Of a stretch of 64,000 nt of DNA, positions 1-9,028 are shown piece after piece (position 1 is the first letter of the stretch; every line of letters starts with the position of its first letter). Below the pieces are notes generated by a model. That model had not been told where the DNA came from. It saw nothing but the letters and a program-made list of their open reading frames with translations, and ran no database searches. The DNA lies in NCBI GenBank assembly GCA_944322305.1, contig CALUOP010000003.1, positions 62,001 through 126,000 of the forward strand. The letters are read 5' to 3'. The stretch comes from an uncultured Coriobacteriaceae bacterium (GTDB lineage: Bacteria > Actinomycetota > Coriobacteriia > Coriobacteriales > Coriobacteriaceae). A program made the position numbers and the translations under genes.

Positions 1-300
1 CTCGCGCGGGGAGAAGCCCGCCACGCGGATACGCGGATCAAGCTCGGCGGGAAGGTCCTTCAGGCTGTGCACCGCCGCATCGATCTCGCCGGTTACCAGC
101 GCGCGGTCGAGCTCGCGCACGAACAGGCCCTTGCCGCCGATCTTGTCCAGCGGCTTGTCTTGGATGCGGTCGCCGGTGGTGGTAAGGCCCACGAGCTCGT
201 AGGCAAAGCCCGGGCAGCGCGCGCGGACGCCCTCGCCCACCAGCCGGGCCTGCTCCATAGCCAAAAGCGATTTCCGCGTGCCGATGCGCACCACGCTCAT
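1..300 (-). CDS. hemC: Hydroxymethylbilane synthase, N-terminal part (cut by window edge)
   Basis: Porphobilinogen deaminase joins four porphobilinogen units into hydroxymethylbilane in the cytoplasmic tetrapyrrole pathway. Only the first 100 codons lie in the window. Reading the minus strand from the ATG at 300 gives MSVVRIGTRKSLLAMEQA, then GGKGLFVRELDRAL and AAVHSLKDLP, which are conserved HemC domain-1 motifs. The dipyrromethane-binding Cys lies beyond the edge. The start codon overlaps the stop of the upstream cbiK-cysG fusion as ATGA, indicating translational coupling and one operon for siroheme/cobamide-type tetrapyrroles. Confidence 0.93.
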   Translation of the reverse strand, partial: MSVVRIGTRKSLLAMEQARLVGEGVRARCPGFAYELVGLTTTGDRIQDKPLDKIGGKGLFVRELDRALVTGEIDAAVHSLKDLPAELDPRIRVAGFSPRE

Positions 301-1790
301 GCGCTCTCCTCCCCTGCCAAAACCCTGCGCACGGCCGACGCCGCGCGAGCTACGCCGACGTGGTCGCCGTCGGTAGATACGATACCGCACACCAGCGCGG
401 GCCCCTCGGCCAGCGCCGGGAAAAAGAACGTGCACTCATCGGCCGCGTCGGCCACCGAAACGGGGATGCCCGCCGCCCGACAGCGCGCGCCCACCTGCCG
501 GTTGACCGCGCGGTCGCCGGTTGCCGCCACCACCAGCGCGCAGCCCTCCTCGTCGCCGGGCTGGTAGGCGCGGGGAAGAAGATCAACCGCTACGGCGCCC
601 GCGGGGCCCTGCGGCCCCCAGCCCTCACCGGCGCCCTCGGCGCCCAGGCGCGGGTCCGCCAACGTAACGCGCGCGCCGAAGCGGGCGAGCGCCTGGGCAC
701 GCCGCGTTCCCACAGTCCCCGCACCCACCACGAGGCAGCGCGCGCCGGCGAGCGACACGAACAGCGGAAAGCGCGACGGCCGGGGCGCGGCGCCGGGAAC
801 GCCAAGGGCACCAGCAGCAGAGAGCGAAGAAGCAGCGGGCGGCTGTTCGGCGCGCAGCGCGGCGCCGACCTCAGCGAGCGCTGCGCATCCCGAAGCAACT
901 GCCGCGAGAGAGGCGTTGCCGCTGCGCTCCGCAGCGGCAGTCGGCGCGACCGCGAGCCCAGCCGACGCGCCCCCACCTCCGCGCGAGCCGTCGGCGTCGC
1001 AACGCACAGGCCCCGGGCCGCACGCAACCGGCTCGGCCGCAAGCGCATGGCGCGCCACCAGCTCGCGCACAGCCGGCATGTCCGCCAGACCCTCGGGATG
1101 CACCTCAACCTCGTAACCCGCTGCGGCAAGGCGCGCCCTCCAGCTTTCCGGGCCGCTGCCGGCGATGTCGCGCGCGGCATGCACGCCGGCAGCGAGCATC
1201 AACGGCACCAGCAAGGCCCGACGCGCTCCGAGGCCCCTGAGCTCGCGCAGCACGTCCTCAAAGCACGGGCGCAGCCGCAGCGTTCCCACCAGCAGGTCGG
1301 CGCGGCCCGTCATACGCAGAAACTGCGCCAGCGCCGCATAGGGAAGCTGCGCCGGCCCTTCCGCCCCGTGTCCCACAAACACCACCGCCTGCCCGGGCAC
1401 CGGCGGGTGCCGGCGCGCCAGCGCCTCGGCCAGGTAACTTGCGTCAGCCACCGCGCCGATAAGCGGCGCACCCAGCCGCACGGCCGCAAAACGCTCTGCG
1501 GCATCTGCCGCCGCAGCCTCCACCTGCCGGTAGGCGTGCCCCGGCACCAGCTGCGTAGCGGCTACCACGACCTCGCTGGCGCCCTTCTCGCGCAACCGGC
1601 CAAACGCCGCAGAAAGCTCTGACGCCGCCCCCGCGCGGGCCACCGCGCAGGGCACCGCACCGCACGGCGCGCCCCAACGCCGGCACACCTCGCGATGCAC
1701 CGCCTCGGCCAGGGCCGCCACGCTCGGCGCAAGGCTGCCACGCGTGCTGCCGTAGCAGGCAACGAGCAGGCCCGTCTTCCCCGCGGCCAC
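297..1790 (-). CDS. Fusion of CbiK-type sirohydrochlorin cobaltochelatase and precorrin-2 dehydrogenase (CysG N-terminal domain)
   Basis: A 497-residue two-domain protein. Residues about 5-250 match anaerobic cobaltochelatase CbiK: the metal-binding histidines are seen in FVGHGAEGP and LAAGVHAARDIAGS, followed by PESWRARL and HPEGLADMPAV. After an Ala-rich linker (about 250-340), residues about 345-497 match the NAD-dependent precorrin-2 dehydrogenase domain of siroheme synthase: PLFVSLAGARCLVVGAGTVG, then SVADAADECTFFFPA with the catalytic-type Asp. The domain ends soon after, so the helical part of CysG-N is short. It would oxidise precorrin-2 and insert a metal into sirohydrochlorin. It is coupled to hemC and adjacent to a predicted siroheme enzyme at 3526. 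Which metal (Co or Fe) it inserts is not decided by sequence. Confidence 0.85.
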   Translation of the reverse strand: MAAGKTGLLVACYGSTRGSLAPSVAALAEAVHREVCRRWGAPCGAVPCAVARAGAASELSAAFGRLREKGASEVVVAATQLVPGHAYRQVEAAAADAAERFAAVRLGAPLIGAVADASYLAEALARRHPPVPGQAVVFVGHGAEGPAQLPYAALAQFLRMTGRADLLVGTLRLRPCFEDVLRELRGLGARRALLVPLMLAAGVHAARDIAGSGPESWRARLAAAGYEVEVHPEGLADMPAVRELVARHALAAEPVACGPGPVRCDADGSRGGGGASAGLAVAPTAAAERSGNASLAAVASGCAALAEVGAALRAEQPPAASSLSAAGALGVPGAAPRPSRFPLFVSLAGARCLVVGAGTVGTRRAQALARFGARVTLADPRLGAEGAGEGWGPQGPAGAVAVDLLPRAYQPGDEEGCALVVAATGDRAVNRQVGARCRAAGIPVSVADAADECTFFFPALAEGPALVCGIVSTDGDHVGVARAASAVRRVLAGEESA

Positions 1791-1793
1791 CGC

Positions 1794-3263
1794 TCACTCA
1801 CCCACCTTGATGTGCACCGGGTCGGGCAGCGCGCCGCGCTTGTCCAGCCAGCGCGCCGCCGCATAGCCCGCCACCAGCACCGCAGGCATCACGCAGGCCA
1901 GCACGCCGTTGAGAGCCGCCGATTCCTGCTCGGTCAGCGCGCCGAGGTTCGCCAGCACCAGCACGCTGACCGCCGCCAGGCCCACCGCGGCCAGCGCCGG
2001 CGCAACCAGGCGGCGAAACCGCCCGTAGGCAAACCCCCTCTCACCGGCGTGGGCGCCCAGATAGCGCAGGGCCGCAACCGAGCACAGGAGCTCCAGCAGC
2101 ATCACGCCCACGCAGGCGAGAGCCGACGCGATGGCGCCTATCTGCGCGTAGGGCGAGAAGCCCGCCGCGCCCGCCACTGCCAAGACCGCCCCGCCGAAAA
2201 GCGCCTGGGCAAGACCCGCCACGTACGGGCTCTTGCGCGTGCGGTGCGTGCGCGCGAGAGCCCGCGGCAAAAGCCCGGCGCGGCCGAAGGCGAACAGGTA
2301 GCGCGAGGCCGCGTTGTGCGCCGAGACCCAGCACGCCAGCGAGCTCAGCAGGTAAAACCAGTTGTACACGTGCCCGAAGCCCGCGCCCAACCGCTCCTGC
2401 ACGATGCGGTACAAAAGCGTGCCGGCGTCCTCGCCCTGCGTTGCGGCAACCGCCGCCGCGGGCCCCAGCGCCGCGATCATGGCCCACGACGCCGCCACGA
2501 ACAGCAGCGCCGTGAGCGCAAGCGCAGCGTAGGTTGCAACGGGCACCGTGCGGTGGGCGTTGCGCGCCTCCTCGGCGTACTCGGCCGTGGCCTCGAACCC
2601 CAAGTAGCACGCGAACGCGAACACAAGCCCCAGCCCCGGCGCCCCGCTTGCGAACGAGGAGGGCGCAAACGACGCCGCGGGAAAGGCCGCCGGCCCCTCT
2701 TGCAGCAGAACCGCGCCCACGGCCGCCCCGACGATCACCAGCTCGAGCACCAGGCACGCGCCCAGAAAGCGAGCGCCCACCTCTATGCCCGCGTAGCCCA
2801 AAAGCCACACCACCACCCACAGCGCCGCTGCCACGGCCCACCACGGAAGCTCCAACCCCAGCTCGAAGCCGAGGTTGCGTGAGACGATGTAGCCGCCCAT
2901 GGCGGAGGTGCACACGGTGAGCACGTTGTACGCGACAAGCGCCAGGTAGCCCGCCGCCGCGCCCGCCCGCCGCCCGAGCCCCTCCGAAACGTAGGCGTAA
3001 AAGGCGCCGGCGTTGGCCACGTGCTCGCTCATGGCGGTGTACCCGGCGGCGAACAGCGCGAGCACCGCGCCCACCACCACGAAGTCGGCCGGAGCGGCGA
3101 CGCCATTGCCGTGGCCGATGATGAGCGGGATGTTGGCCGCGCACGCCGCCAGCGGGGCGATGGCCGCGATGACGATGAAAACGAGCGCCGGCGCGCCGAG
3201 CGCGTTGCGCTTGAGCTCGGTGCTCGCACCCGCGCGTCCCCCTGTTGCCTTGCCGTTGCCCAT
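1794..3263 (-). CDS. APC-superfamily amino acid permease
   Basis: An inner-membrane amino acid/polyamine transporter of about 489 residues with about 12-14 hydrophobic segments. The N-terminus (ELKRNALGAPALVFIVIAAIAPLAA) and the TM6-region stretch (ACYLGFEATAEYAEEARNAHRTVP) are typical of APC permeases. I chose the ATG at 3263 because AGGAAGG lies 9 bases upstream; a longer in-frame start at 3314 has no such site. It ends 3 bases before the cbiK fusion and may be co-transcribed with it. The substrate is not predictable from sequence. Confidence 0.85.
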   Translation of the reverse strand: MGNGKATGGRAGASTELKRNALGAPALVFIVIAAIAPLAACAANIPLIIGHGNGVAAPADFVVVGAVLALFAAGYTAMSEHVANAGAFYAYVSEGLGRRAGAAAGYLALVAYNVLTVCTSAMGGYIVSRNLGFELGLELPWWAVAAALWVVVWLLGYAGIEVGARFLGACLVLELVIVGAAVGAVLLQEGPAAFPAASFAPSSFASGAPGLGLVFAFACYLGFEATAEYAEEARNAHRTVPVATYAALALTALLFVAASWAMIAALGPAAAVAATQGEDAGTLLYRIVQERLGAGFGHVYNWFYLLSSLACWVSAHNAASRYLFAFGRAGLLPRALARTHRTRKSPYVAGLAQALFGGAVLAVAGAAGFSPYAQIGAIASALACVGVMLLELLCSVAALRYLGAHAGERGFAYGRFRRLVAPALAAVGLAAVSVLVLANLGALTEQESAALNGVLACVMPAVLVAGYAAARWLDKRGALPDPVHIKVGE

Positions 3264-3329
3264 GCGGCGCCCCTTCCTGTAAACCCCAAGGACCTGCCGT
3301 CCCCTCTTTGGCACTCCATCATATCAGCG

Positions 3330-3449
3330 CGTGCGGACATGAAATCCTCGCGCAGCACCCCGGAGCGCCCTTCTCGCCCGCGCAACGAGGCGGCGCGGCC
3401 CGTCCTCCCGGCGGCCGCTGCGCGCCATGTCCGCACGAAAGCGTATGAT
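3330..3449 (+). promoter_or_regulatory. Promoter-like element with inverted CGTGCGGACATG copies
   Basis: CGTGCGGACATG at 3330-3341 and its exact complement CATGTCCGCACG at 3426-3437 face each other. The second is followed after 6 bases by TATGAT at 3444-3449. The same arrangement, TGTCCGCACG-N6-TANNAT, stands before the genes at 15417 (minus) and 35109 (plus). TATGAT is a plausible -10 box for the fusion gene starting at 3526, giving a leader of about 70 bases. Confidence 0.5.
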
Positions 3450-3525
3450 GGAACCGTTATCGGAAAGGGCCCGCAAGCGCATCGCCGCGCCCGCCCTTCC
3501 CGCACGTAAACGTTAGGGGGAGCCC

Positions 3526-6120
3526 ATGAACTACCTGATCGTGGGAGGCGTTGCCGCCGGCACCAAGGCGGCCGCCAAGATCAAACGCTGCGACCGCGCG
3601 GCAAACGTGCGCGTCATCACCCGCGACGCCGACATCTCCTATGCCGGCTGCGGCCTGCCGTACTACGTCGGCGGCGGCATCCAAACGCGCGACGAGCTCA
3701 TCGTGAACACGCCCGCCAAGTACGAGGCCCTCACCGGCGTGCGCGTGGAAACGGGCGTGGAGGCCACCGGGCTCAACGCCGAGGCCCACGAGGTTTCCGT
3801 GCGCCGCGCAGACGGCACCTGCGGCACCGAGCCCTACGACAAGCTCGTCATCGCCACGGGCGCGGCGCCCTTCGTGCCGCCCGTGCCGGGGCGCGACCTC
3901 GCCGGCGTGTTCTGCGTCCGCACGCCCGACGACGCCGAGGGCCTGCGCGCCTACGTTAACGACAACGCCTGCCGCCGCGCCGTGGTGGTGGGCGCCGGCT
4001 TCATCGGCCTGGAGGTGGCCGAGAACCTCGCCGCGCGCGGCCTTGCCGTCACGGTGATCGACGCCGCAGACCAGATCCTCCCCAACATCTTCGACGCCGA
4101 GATGGCCGCCTGGGCCACCCGCCAGCTCAAGGCCGCCGGCATGCGCGTCCTCACCGGCACGGCCCTGGCCGCCGTCGAGCCCGGCGCGGGCGAGGCGTCC
4201 GGTCGCGCAGCCGGCGTGAGGACGGCCAGCGGCACCCTGCCGGCCGACGTGGTGGTTCTCGCCATCGGCATCCGCCCGGCAACCGCGTGGCTCGAGGGCT
4301 CGGGTGTCGAGATGCTCAAGGGCTGCATCCTGGTGGACGAGCAGATGCAGACCAACCTGCCCGACGTGTACGCCGCCGGCGACTGCGCCGAGGTGAGAAA
4401 CGCCCTCACCGGCGCGCCGCAGTGGAGCGCCATGGGATCCACCGCCAACATCAGCGCCCGCGCGCTGGCCAAGACCCTCACCGGCACGCCGACCCCCTAC
4501 CCCGGCGTGCTGGGCACCGGGGTGATCAAGCTCACCGCCGCCCTGAACGGCGGGCGTACCGGCCTCACCGAAAAGCAGGCGCGCGCCGCGGGGTTTGACG
4601 CGCAGAGCATCGTGTGCGTCGTGGACGACAAGGCCCACTACTACCCCGGCGCCTCGAACTTCTTCATCAAGCTTGTCGCCGACGCCGCCACGCACCGGCT
4701 CCTTGGCGTGCAGGTCTTCGGCTCCGGCGCCGTTGACAAGGTGGTCGACGTCATGGTGGTGGCGCTGTACCAGAAGCTCAAGGTCGAGGACCTGGACCTC
4801 ATGGACTTCGCCTACGCGCCGCCCTTCTCAACCGCCATCCACCCGCTGGTGACCGCCGGCTACATCCTGGAGAACAAGCTCTCCGGAGCCTTCGAGACCT
4901 TCACGCCCGCCCAGTACGCCGCCGGCGAGGCCGCAGGCTACGAGGTCGTAGACGTGCTGCCCGAGCCCACCATCCCCGGCGCGCGCTGGGTCAACTTGGG
5001 CGAAATCGACGCGGACGGCATCCCCGGCATCGAGCGGGACGCCAAGATCCTGCTGGTGTGCGCCAAGGGCAAGCGCGGCTATTTTGCGCAGAACCGCCTC
5101 AAGGCCGCCGGCTACACCGCCACGCGCGTGCTCGAGGGAGGCATGACCTTCAACGAGGTCCGCGTGCCGCGCCCGGCCGGCAAGAAGCTGCCCGCCGCCG
5201 AGATCAAGCGTCTGAAGGGCCTGGGCTGCCTGCAGGACAAGCGCTTTGACGACGTGTTCAACGTGCGCGTCATCACCCGCAACGGCAAGCTCACCGCCGC
5301 CGAGCAGAAGGTGGTTGCCGAGGCGTCCGAGAAGTTCGGCTCCGGCGAGGTGACCATGACCACGCGCCTCACGCTGGAGATCCAGGGCGTGAGGTACGAG
5401 CAGATCGAACCCTGCATCGCCTACCTGCAGGAGCACGGCCTGGACGCCGGCGGCACCGGCTCCAAGGTGCGCCCGGTGGTGAGCTGCAAGGGCACCACCT
5501 GCCAGTACGGCCTTATCGACACCTTCGACCTCTCGGAGAAGCTGCACGAGCGCTTCTACGTGGGCTACCACGGCGTCGAGCTGCCGCACAAGTTCAAGAT
5601 CGCCGTGGGCGGCTGCCCCAACATGTGCGTGAAGCCCGACCTCAACGACCTGGGCATCGTGGGCCAGCGCGTGCCGCAGGTCGACCTGGCCAAGTGCCGC
5701 GCGTGCAAGGTCTGCCAGGTGGTGAGCGCCTGCCCCATGGGCGACGCGCAGGTGGGCCCAGACGGCAAGATCACCATCGACGGCACCCTCTGCAACCACT
5801 GCGGGCGCTGCATAGGATCCTGCCCGTTCGACGCGGTGACCGAGGAGGTCACGGCCTACAAGGTCTACATCGGCGGGCGCTGGGGCAAGAAGACCGCGCA
5901 CGGCCAGGCGCTCGACAAGCTCTTCACCAGCGAGGACGAGGTTATGGACGTGGTTGAGCGCGCCATCCTCTTCTTCCGCGACGAGGGCCAAAGCGGCGAG
6001 CGCTTCGCCGACACCGTGGCGCGCCTGGGCTTCGACTACGTGCAGGACAAGCTCCTCACGGCGCCGATCGACAAGGACGCCATCCTCGCCAAGCAGGTGA
6101 CCGGCGGCGCCACCTGCTAA
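3526..6120 (+). CDS. CoA-disulfide reductase / rhodanese / siroheme sulfite-reductase-like fusion with 4Fe-4S ferredoxin domain
   Basis: An 864-residue redox fusion. Residues 1-450 are a pyridine-nucleotide disulfide reductase of the CoADR/persulfide reductase type: the FAD-binding region starts at LIVGGVAAGTKAAAK, the active-site Cys is in SYAGCGLPYYVGG, and a second GXGXXG-like motif is GAGFIGLEVAE. Residues about 470-555 are a rhodanese domain with the loop CAKGKRGY. Residues about 570-725 are a sulfite/nitrite reductase half with siroheme-4Fe4S cysteines SCKGTTCQYG (about 653) and GGCPNMCV (about 697). Two CxxCxxC clusters (about 723-737 and 756-767) follow. Likely role: reduction of polysulfide, persulfide, thiosulfate or sulfite using NAD(P)H in the cytoplasm. 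A siroheme-synthesis fusion is encoded just upstream on the other strand. It has its own promoter-like element and terminator. The substrate is inferred. Confidence 0.85.
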   Translation: MNYLIVGGVAAGTKAAAKIKRCDRAANVRVITRDADISYAGCGLPYYVGGGIQTRDELIVNTPAKYEALTGVRVETGVEATGLNAEAHEVSVRRADGTCGTEPYDKLVIATGAAPFVPPVPGRDLAGVFCVRTPDDAEGLRAYVNDNACRRAVVVGAGFIGLEVAENLAARGLAVTVIDAADQILPNIFDAEMAAWATRQLKAAGMRVLTGTALAAVEPGAGEASGRAAGVRTASGTLPADVVVLAIGIRPATAWLEGSGVEMLKGCILVDEQMQTNLPDVYAAGDCAEVRNALTGAPQWSAMGSTANISARALAKTLTGTPTPYPGVLGTGVIKLTAALNGGRTGLTEKQARAAGFDAQSIVCVVDDKAHYYPGASNFFIKLVADAATHRLLGVQVFGSGAVDKVVDVMVVALYQKLKVEDLDLMDFAYAPPFSTAIHPLVTAGYILENKLSGAFETFTPAQYAAGEAAGYEVVDVLPEPTIPGARWVNLGEIDADGIPGIERDAKILLVCAKGKRGYFAQNRLKAAGYTATRVLEGGMTFNEVRVPRPAGKKLPAAEIKRLKGLGCLQDKRFDDVFNVRVITRNGKLTAAEQKVVAEASEKFGSGEVTMTTRLTLEIQGVRYEQIEPCIAYLQEHGLDAGGTGSKVRPVVSCKGTTCQYGLIDTFDLSEKLHERFYVGYHGVELPHKFKIAVGGCPNMCVKPDLNDLGIVGQRVPQVDLAKCRACKVCQVVSACPMGDAQVGPDGKITIDGTLCNHCGRCIGSCPFDAVTEEVTAYKVYIGGRWGKKTAHGQALDKLFTSEDEVMDVVERAILFFRDEGQSGERFADTVARLGFDYVQDKLLTAPIDKDAILAKQVTGGATC

Positions 6121-6144
6121 GCGCGGCCGCACGGCCGTGACGCA

Positions 6145-6179
6145 ACGGGGCCGGATCAAAGCGATCCGACCCCGTTTTT
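6145..6179 (+). terminator. Rho-independent terminator of the redox fusion gene
   Basis: A hairpin whose arms ACGGGGCCGGATC and GATCCG-A-CCCCGT enclose AAAGC, followed by TTTTT at 6175-6179. It lies 25 bases after the stop codon at 6120. Confidence 0.85.
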
Positions 6180-6226
6180 CCGCACATGCCGTGCCGGCTC
6201 AGGCGCAAGCCGCCCATCACCGGCAG

Positions 6227-8302
6227 CTACGCCGCCGGCTCCCCGGCCGCGGGATCCGCTTCCGTCTCCTCCGCGCCAGCCTCGGCCGTGCTGCCGTCTT
6301 TCGCCGTCAGGGACGCCACGGTGTAGGCGCCGTTTTCACCTGCATCCTCGACGTACGTGAAGCTGATCTCGTCGCCCGCGCGGTAAGCCACGATGGGAAG
6401 CATCTCCGGCAGCGCGAAGTCATAGATGGCCGGGGCTCCCTCCAGCGTCACATAGAAATGCGAGGTGCCGTCCACCACGGCCTGCGCCATGGTTGCGATG
6501 ACGCCCGAGGCCTCGGCCTCGTTTGCCACCGCGGCGGCATCTTCCTCAGAAAGCAGCCCCTCGCCAGAGAGCTGCGCCAGGTAGTCGTCCTGGCAGGCCG
6601 CCACTGTCTCGCCGGTCGCCACGTTTTGGTACTGCTCGACGTTGATCATGGCGAACATCTTCACCAAACCCGCGTCGTCCTTCATGCTCATGAAGTACGT
6701 GGGTTGCCCGGCGATGTTCAGAAGCAGCGGGAAGGTGGCCTGGTAGCGCAGGTTCTGCAGCTCGCCCTCGGCGCTGGCCATGGCCGAATCCTCGGTAGCC
6801 CCCGCCATGGGGTAGAAGTGCGACTCGCCCGTACGCTGGTTCACCAGGATAAACCCTACGATGGAGTTGTCGGCCGTGACGCTGGTCACGCCGGAGTACA
6901 GGTAGATGTCCTCGCCCTGCGCCAGGTAGTTGTAGCCCAGCTGGCCGTCGGTCCCCGGCGTGGAGCGGACAACGCCCTCCTGGCCGAGCCAGGAGTTGAG
7001 CCAGCCGTTCTGGTACATGCCGCTCCAGTTGTACTGCTGGATGATGAGGTCGGAGGGGTAGGCGCGGTCCACCCAGGTGGGGCAGTCCTCTACGGCGTAG
7101 TCAGCGGTCTCGCCCGTGCAGGCGTTCACCAGCACCACGCGCTGGATGGTGGCGCCGTCAAACAGGCCGATCGTGCGGCGCGTCACCGGGTAGACCCACC
7201 AGGGGTTGCCCTCCTCGTCCAGCTCGAAGGACTTCTGGTCGAACATATACGTGGGGTACGCGAGCTGCGTGTAGCGGTCAACGTTGCGCGCCAGCGGCTC
7301 GGACTCCGAGTACTTGATGCCCTCGTCCAGGCGCACCACCTCGGCCTCCTGCGTCACCATGTCAACCATCACGTAGGCAGGCAGGCCGTCGTCGCGGTTG
7401 GCGAACCACTTGAACAGGTCGGCATACGCCAGCGGGCTCACGCGCACCGGGCGCCCCTGGTAGTTGATCATGCTGTAGGTGTCCGCGATCTCGAACTGGC
7501 TCACGTACTCGGGGATCGATCCCATGGCGCGGTTGCCCAGAAGCACCGCCGACGCGCGGTCGATAACGGGCACCTCGCTGTAGTTGACCTCGGCGATGTC
7601 CTCCTCAAAAACGCCGTCGGTGGTGTTGAGCACCGTGGCATAGCGCTCGGCGTTGCCCGGGATGAAGGGCTGACCGGCCAGAAGCCCGATGAAGAACGCC
7701 GCGATAACCGCCGCCGGGATGTACATGAGGCGCTTGAAAAGCGCGGCGCGCCCGGGATGGCGCACGCTGGCGATGCCGAACGCCGCCATAACGATGAGCG
7801 CCGCCGTGATGATCCAGCCCCACACCTGCTGGCTGCGCAGGTTGATGGCCGGATGGAACCACCAGTAGCAGCCCACAAGCGCCGCCACGGCGATAAGCGC
7901 AAGCGCGATAAGCCCGCGGCGGCTCCACTGCGCTACCCGCCCCCACAGATCCGGGCTGCCCCAGCCGCCGCCGAAGCCGCCGCTCCCGCCAGCGCCGCCC
8001 GCGTGGGGGCGCTGGCCGTGAAAGGCGCCGGAGCCTCCCCCGCCTGCCTTGGCGGAAGCGCGCGTGTGGCGACGTCGCGCCCGGGCGCCGGCGTCCTTCT
8101 CGCCCGCCTCGGCAGAGGCGCGGGCACCGCGCGCAGAAGACGGCGCGTCAGCACCGGAAGAGGCGTCCGCTTCGGGGTCGTCCACCACGGCGTCCACGGG
8201 AATGGCGCCGTCCTCGTCGCGCCCGGCGTCGTCGGGGCGCGGGAAACGCATGCCGAACATGCTGGCTACCAGGTCTTCGAGGTCTTGGTCGCGTTGCGAC
8301 AT
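6227..8302 (-). CDS. Large membrane protein with extracytoplasmic C-terminal domain, function unknown
   Basis: I do not recognise a characterised family. The 691-residue protein has an acidic/Gly-rich disordered N-terminus (about 1-165), three hydrophobic segments at about 170-255 (RGLIALALIAVAALVGCYWW and two more), and a domain of about 420 residues likely outside the membrane, ending in an acidic Ala/Glu tail. The domain is rich in aromatic residues and contains NACTGETADYAVEDCP, with a possible disulfide. The ATG at 8302 was chosen because AAAGGAG lies upstream; the longer frame to 8482 runs through non-coding sequence holding a gene relic. A disordered stretch reads EAGEKDAG, encoded by the dispersed GGGCGAGAAG motif. 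It is monocistronic and converges on the fusion gene. Confidence 0.75.
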   Translation of the reverse strand: MSQRDQDLEDLVASMFGMRFPRPDDAGRDEDGAIPVDAVVDDPEADASSGADAPSSARGARASAEAGEKDAGARARRRHTRASAKAGGGGSGAFHGQRPHAGGAGGSGGFGGGWGSPDLWGRVAQWSRRGLIALALIAVAALVGCYWWFHPAINLRSQQVWGWIITAALIVMAAFGIASVRHPGRAALFKRLMYIPAAVIAAFFIGLLAGQPFIPGNAERYATVLNTTDGVFEEDIAEVNYSEVPVIDRASAVLLGNRAMGSIPEYVSQFEIADTYSMINYQGRPVRVSPLAYADLFKWFANRDDGLPAYVMVDMVTQEAEVVRLDEGIKYSESEPLARNVDRYTQLAYPTYMFDQKSFELDEEGNPWWVYPVTRRTIGLFDGATIQRVVLVNACTGETADYAVEDCPTWVDRAYPSDLIIQQYNWSGMYQNGWLNSWLGQEGVVRSTPGTDGQLGYNYLAQGEDIYLYSGVTSVTADNSIVGFILVNQRTGESHFYPMAGATEDSAMASAEGELQNLRYQATFPLLLNIAGQPTYFMSMKDDAGLVKMFAMINVEQYQNVATGETVAACQDDYLAQLSGEGLLSEEDAAAVANEAEASGVIATMAQAVVDGTSHFYVTLEGAPAIYDFALPEMLPIVAYRAGDEISFTYVEDAGENGAYTVASLTAKDGSTAEAGAEETEADPAAGEPAA

Positions 8303-8405
8303 CGGAGGGCTCCTTTCGGGGGCTCGTACGTAAGCCGCTTGTACCCACTCCCTCACAACGCATGCGCACCCGGGCTTCGCGCGTGCGCGAGGCAAACTCC
8401 CCACA

Positions 8406-8459
8406 GCGCCGGTCGACAAGAGCGCCGTCCTCGCCAAGCAGGTAACCGGCAGCGTCGCC
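8406..8459 (+). pseudogene. Relic of the 3' end of the 3526-6120 redox fusion gene
   Basis: These 54 bases align without gaps to 6061-6114, the last codons of the fusion gene. About 45 of the 54 bases are identical and the differences I see are all transitions. The translated relic (APVDKSAVLAKQVTGS) matches API­DKDAILAKQVTGG of the intact gene. No more of the gene is visible upstream. The membrane-protein gene lies between the two copies, so a duplication or rearrangement spanned this gene. Confidence 0.6.
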
Positions 8460-8560
8460 CGCAAAGCACGAACATGCAGCAACGGCTATGTATGAGAAGG
8501 ACCGAGACGCTCCCTGGCGCCCCGGCCCTTGTCTTATCGTTCTTGCCCCAAGACGTCCGC

Positions 8561-9028
8561 CTACAATTTGGCAAACATACGCGCAGACCCGGGCATATTC
8601 CGGAACCCGTACCGCGCGTAAAACCCATGTGCGGCAGCGTCTACAGGATCCACCACCAACGCCCGCGCGCCGATTTGCTCGGACACCAATTCTGAGCGAT
8701 GCACCGCGTCAAGCAGCAGGTCACGACCCAACCCTCGGCCCTGAAAACGCTGGTCGACGCCCAGCATGCCCAGCAGGATAACCGGAATCTGCTGAGGAGC
8801 GTTCCGCGCTATCCAGCCCGACGTTTCGGCACGTGTGACCGACTGCACGCTTAGCGTATAAAACCCCGCCAACACATCCTCGCAGAAAGTAACGTACACC
8901 ACAGCCGTCCCCGCCGCGCGGGCACCGCGTGCGCGGTGATCCAACCAATCGTCAACCAGACCTACTCCTGAGCAAAAGCCCGCCAGGCTGTCTTCATCCC
9001 GCAAGATGCGCGGACGGGTGAAACTCAT
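8561..9028 (-). CDS. GNAT acetyltransferase toxin (TacT-like)
   Basis: A 155-residue GCN5-related acetyltransferase of the type that acetylates aminoacyl-tRNA in TacA-TacT modules. The acetyl-CoA loop is seen as QRFQGRGLGRDLLLDA, and the C-terminal FYARYGFRNMP carries the Tyr typical of these toxins. I chose the ATG at 9028 because it overlaps the antitoxin stop as ATGA; a GTG three codons upstream is also in frame. It is co-translated with the DUF1778 gene at 9025-9306. Confidence 0.88.
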   Translation of the reverse strand: MSFTRPRILRDEDSLAGFCSGVGLVDDWLDHRARGARAAGTAVVYVTFCEDVLAGFYTLSVQSVTRAETSGWIARNAPQQIPVILLGMLGVDQRFQGRGLGRDLLLDAVHRSELVSEQIGARALVVDPVDAAAHGFYARYGFRNMPGSARMFAKL

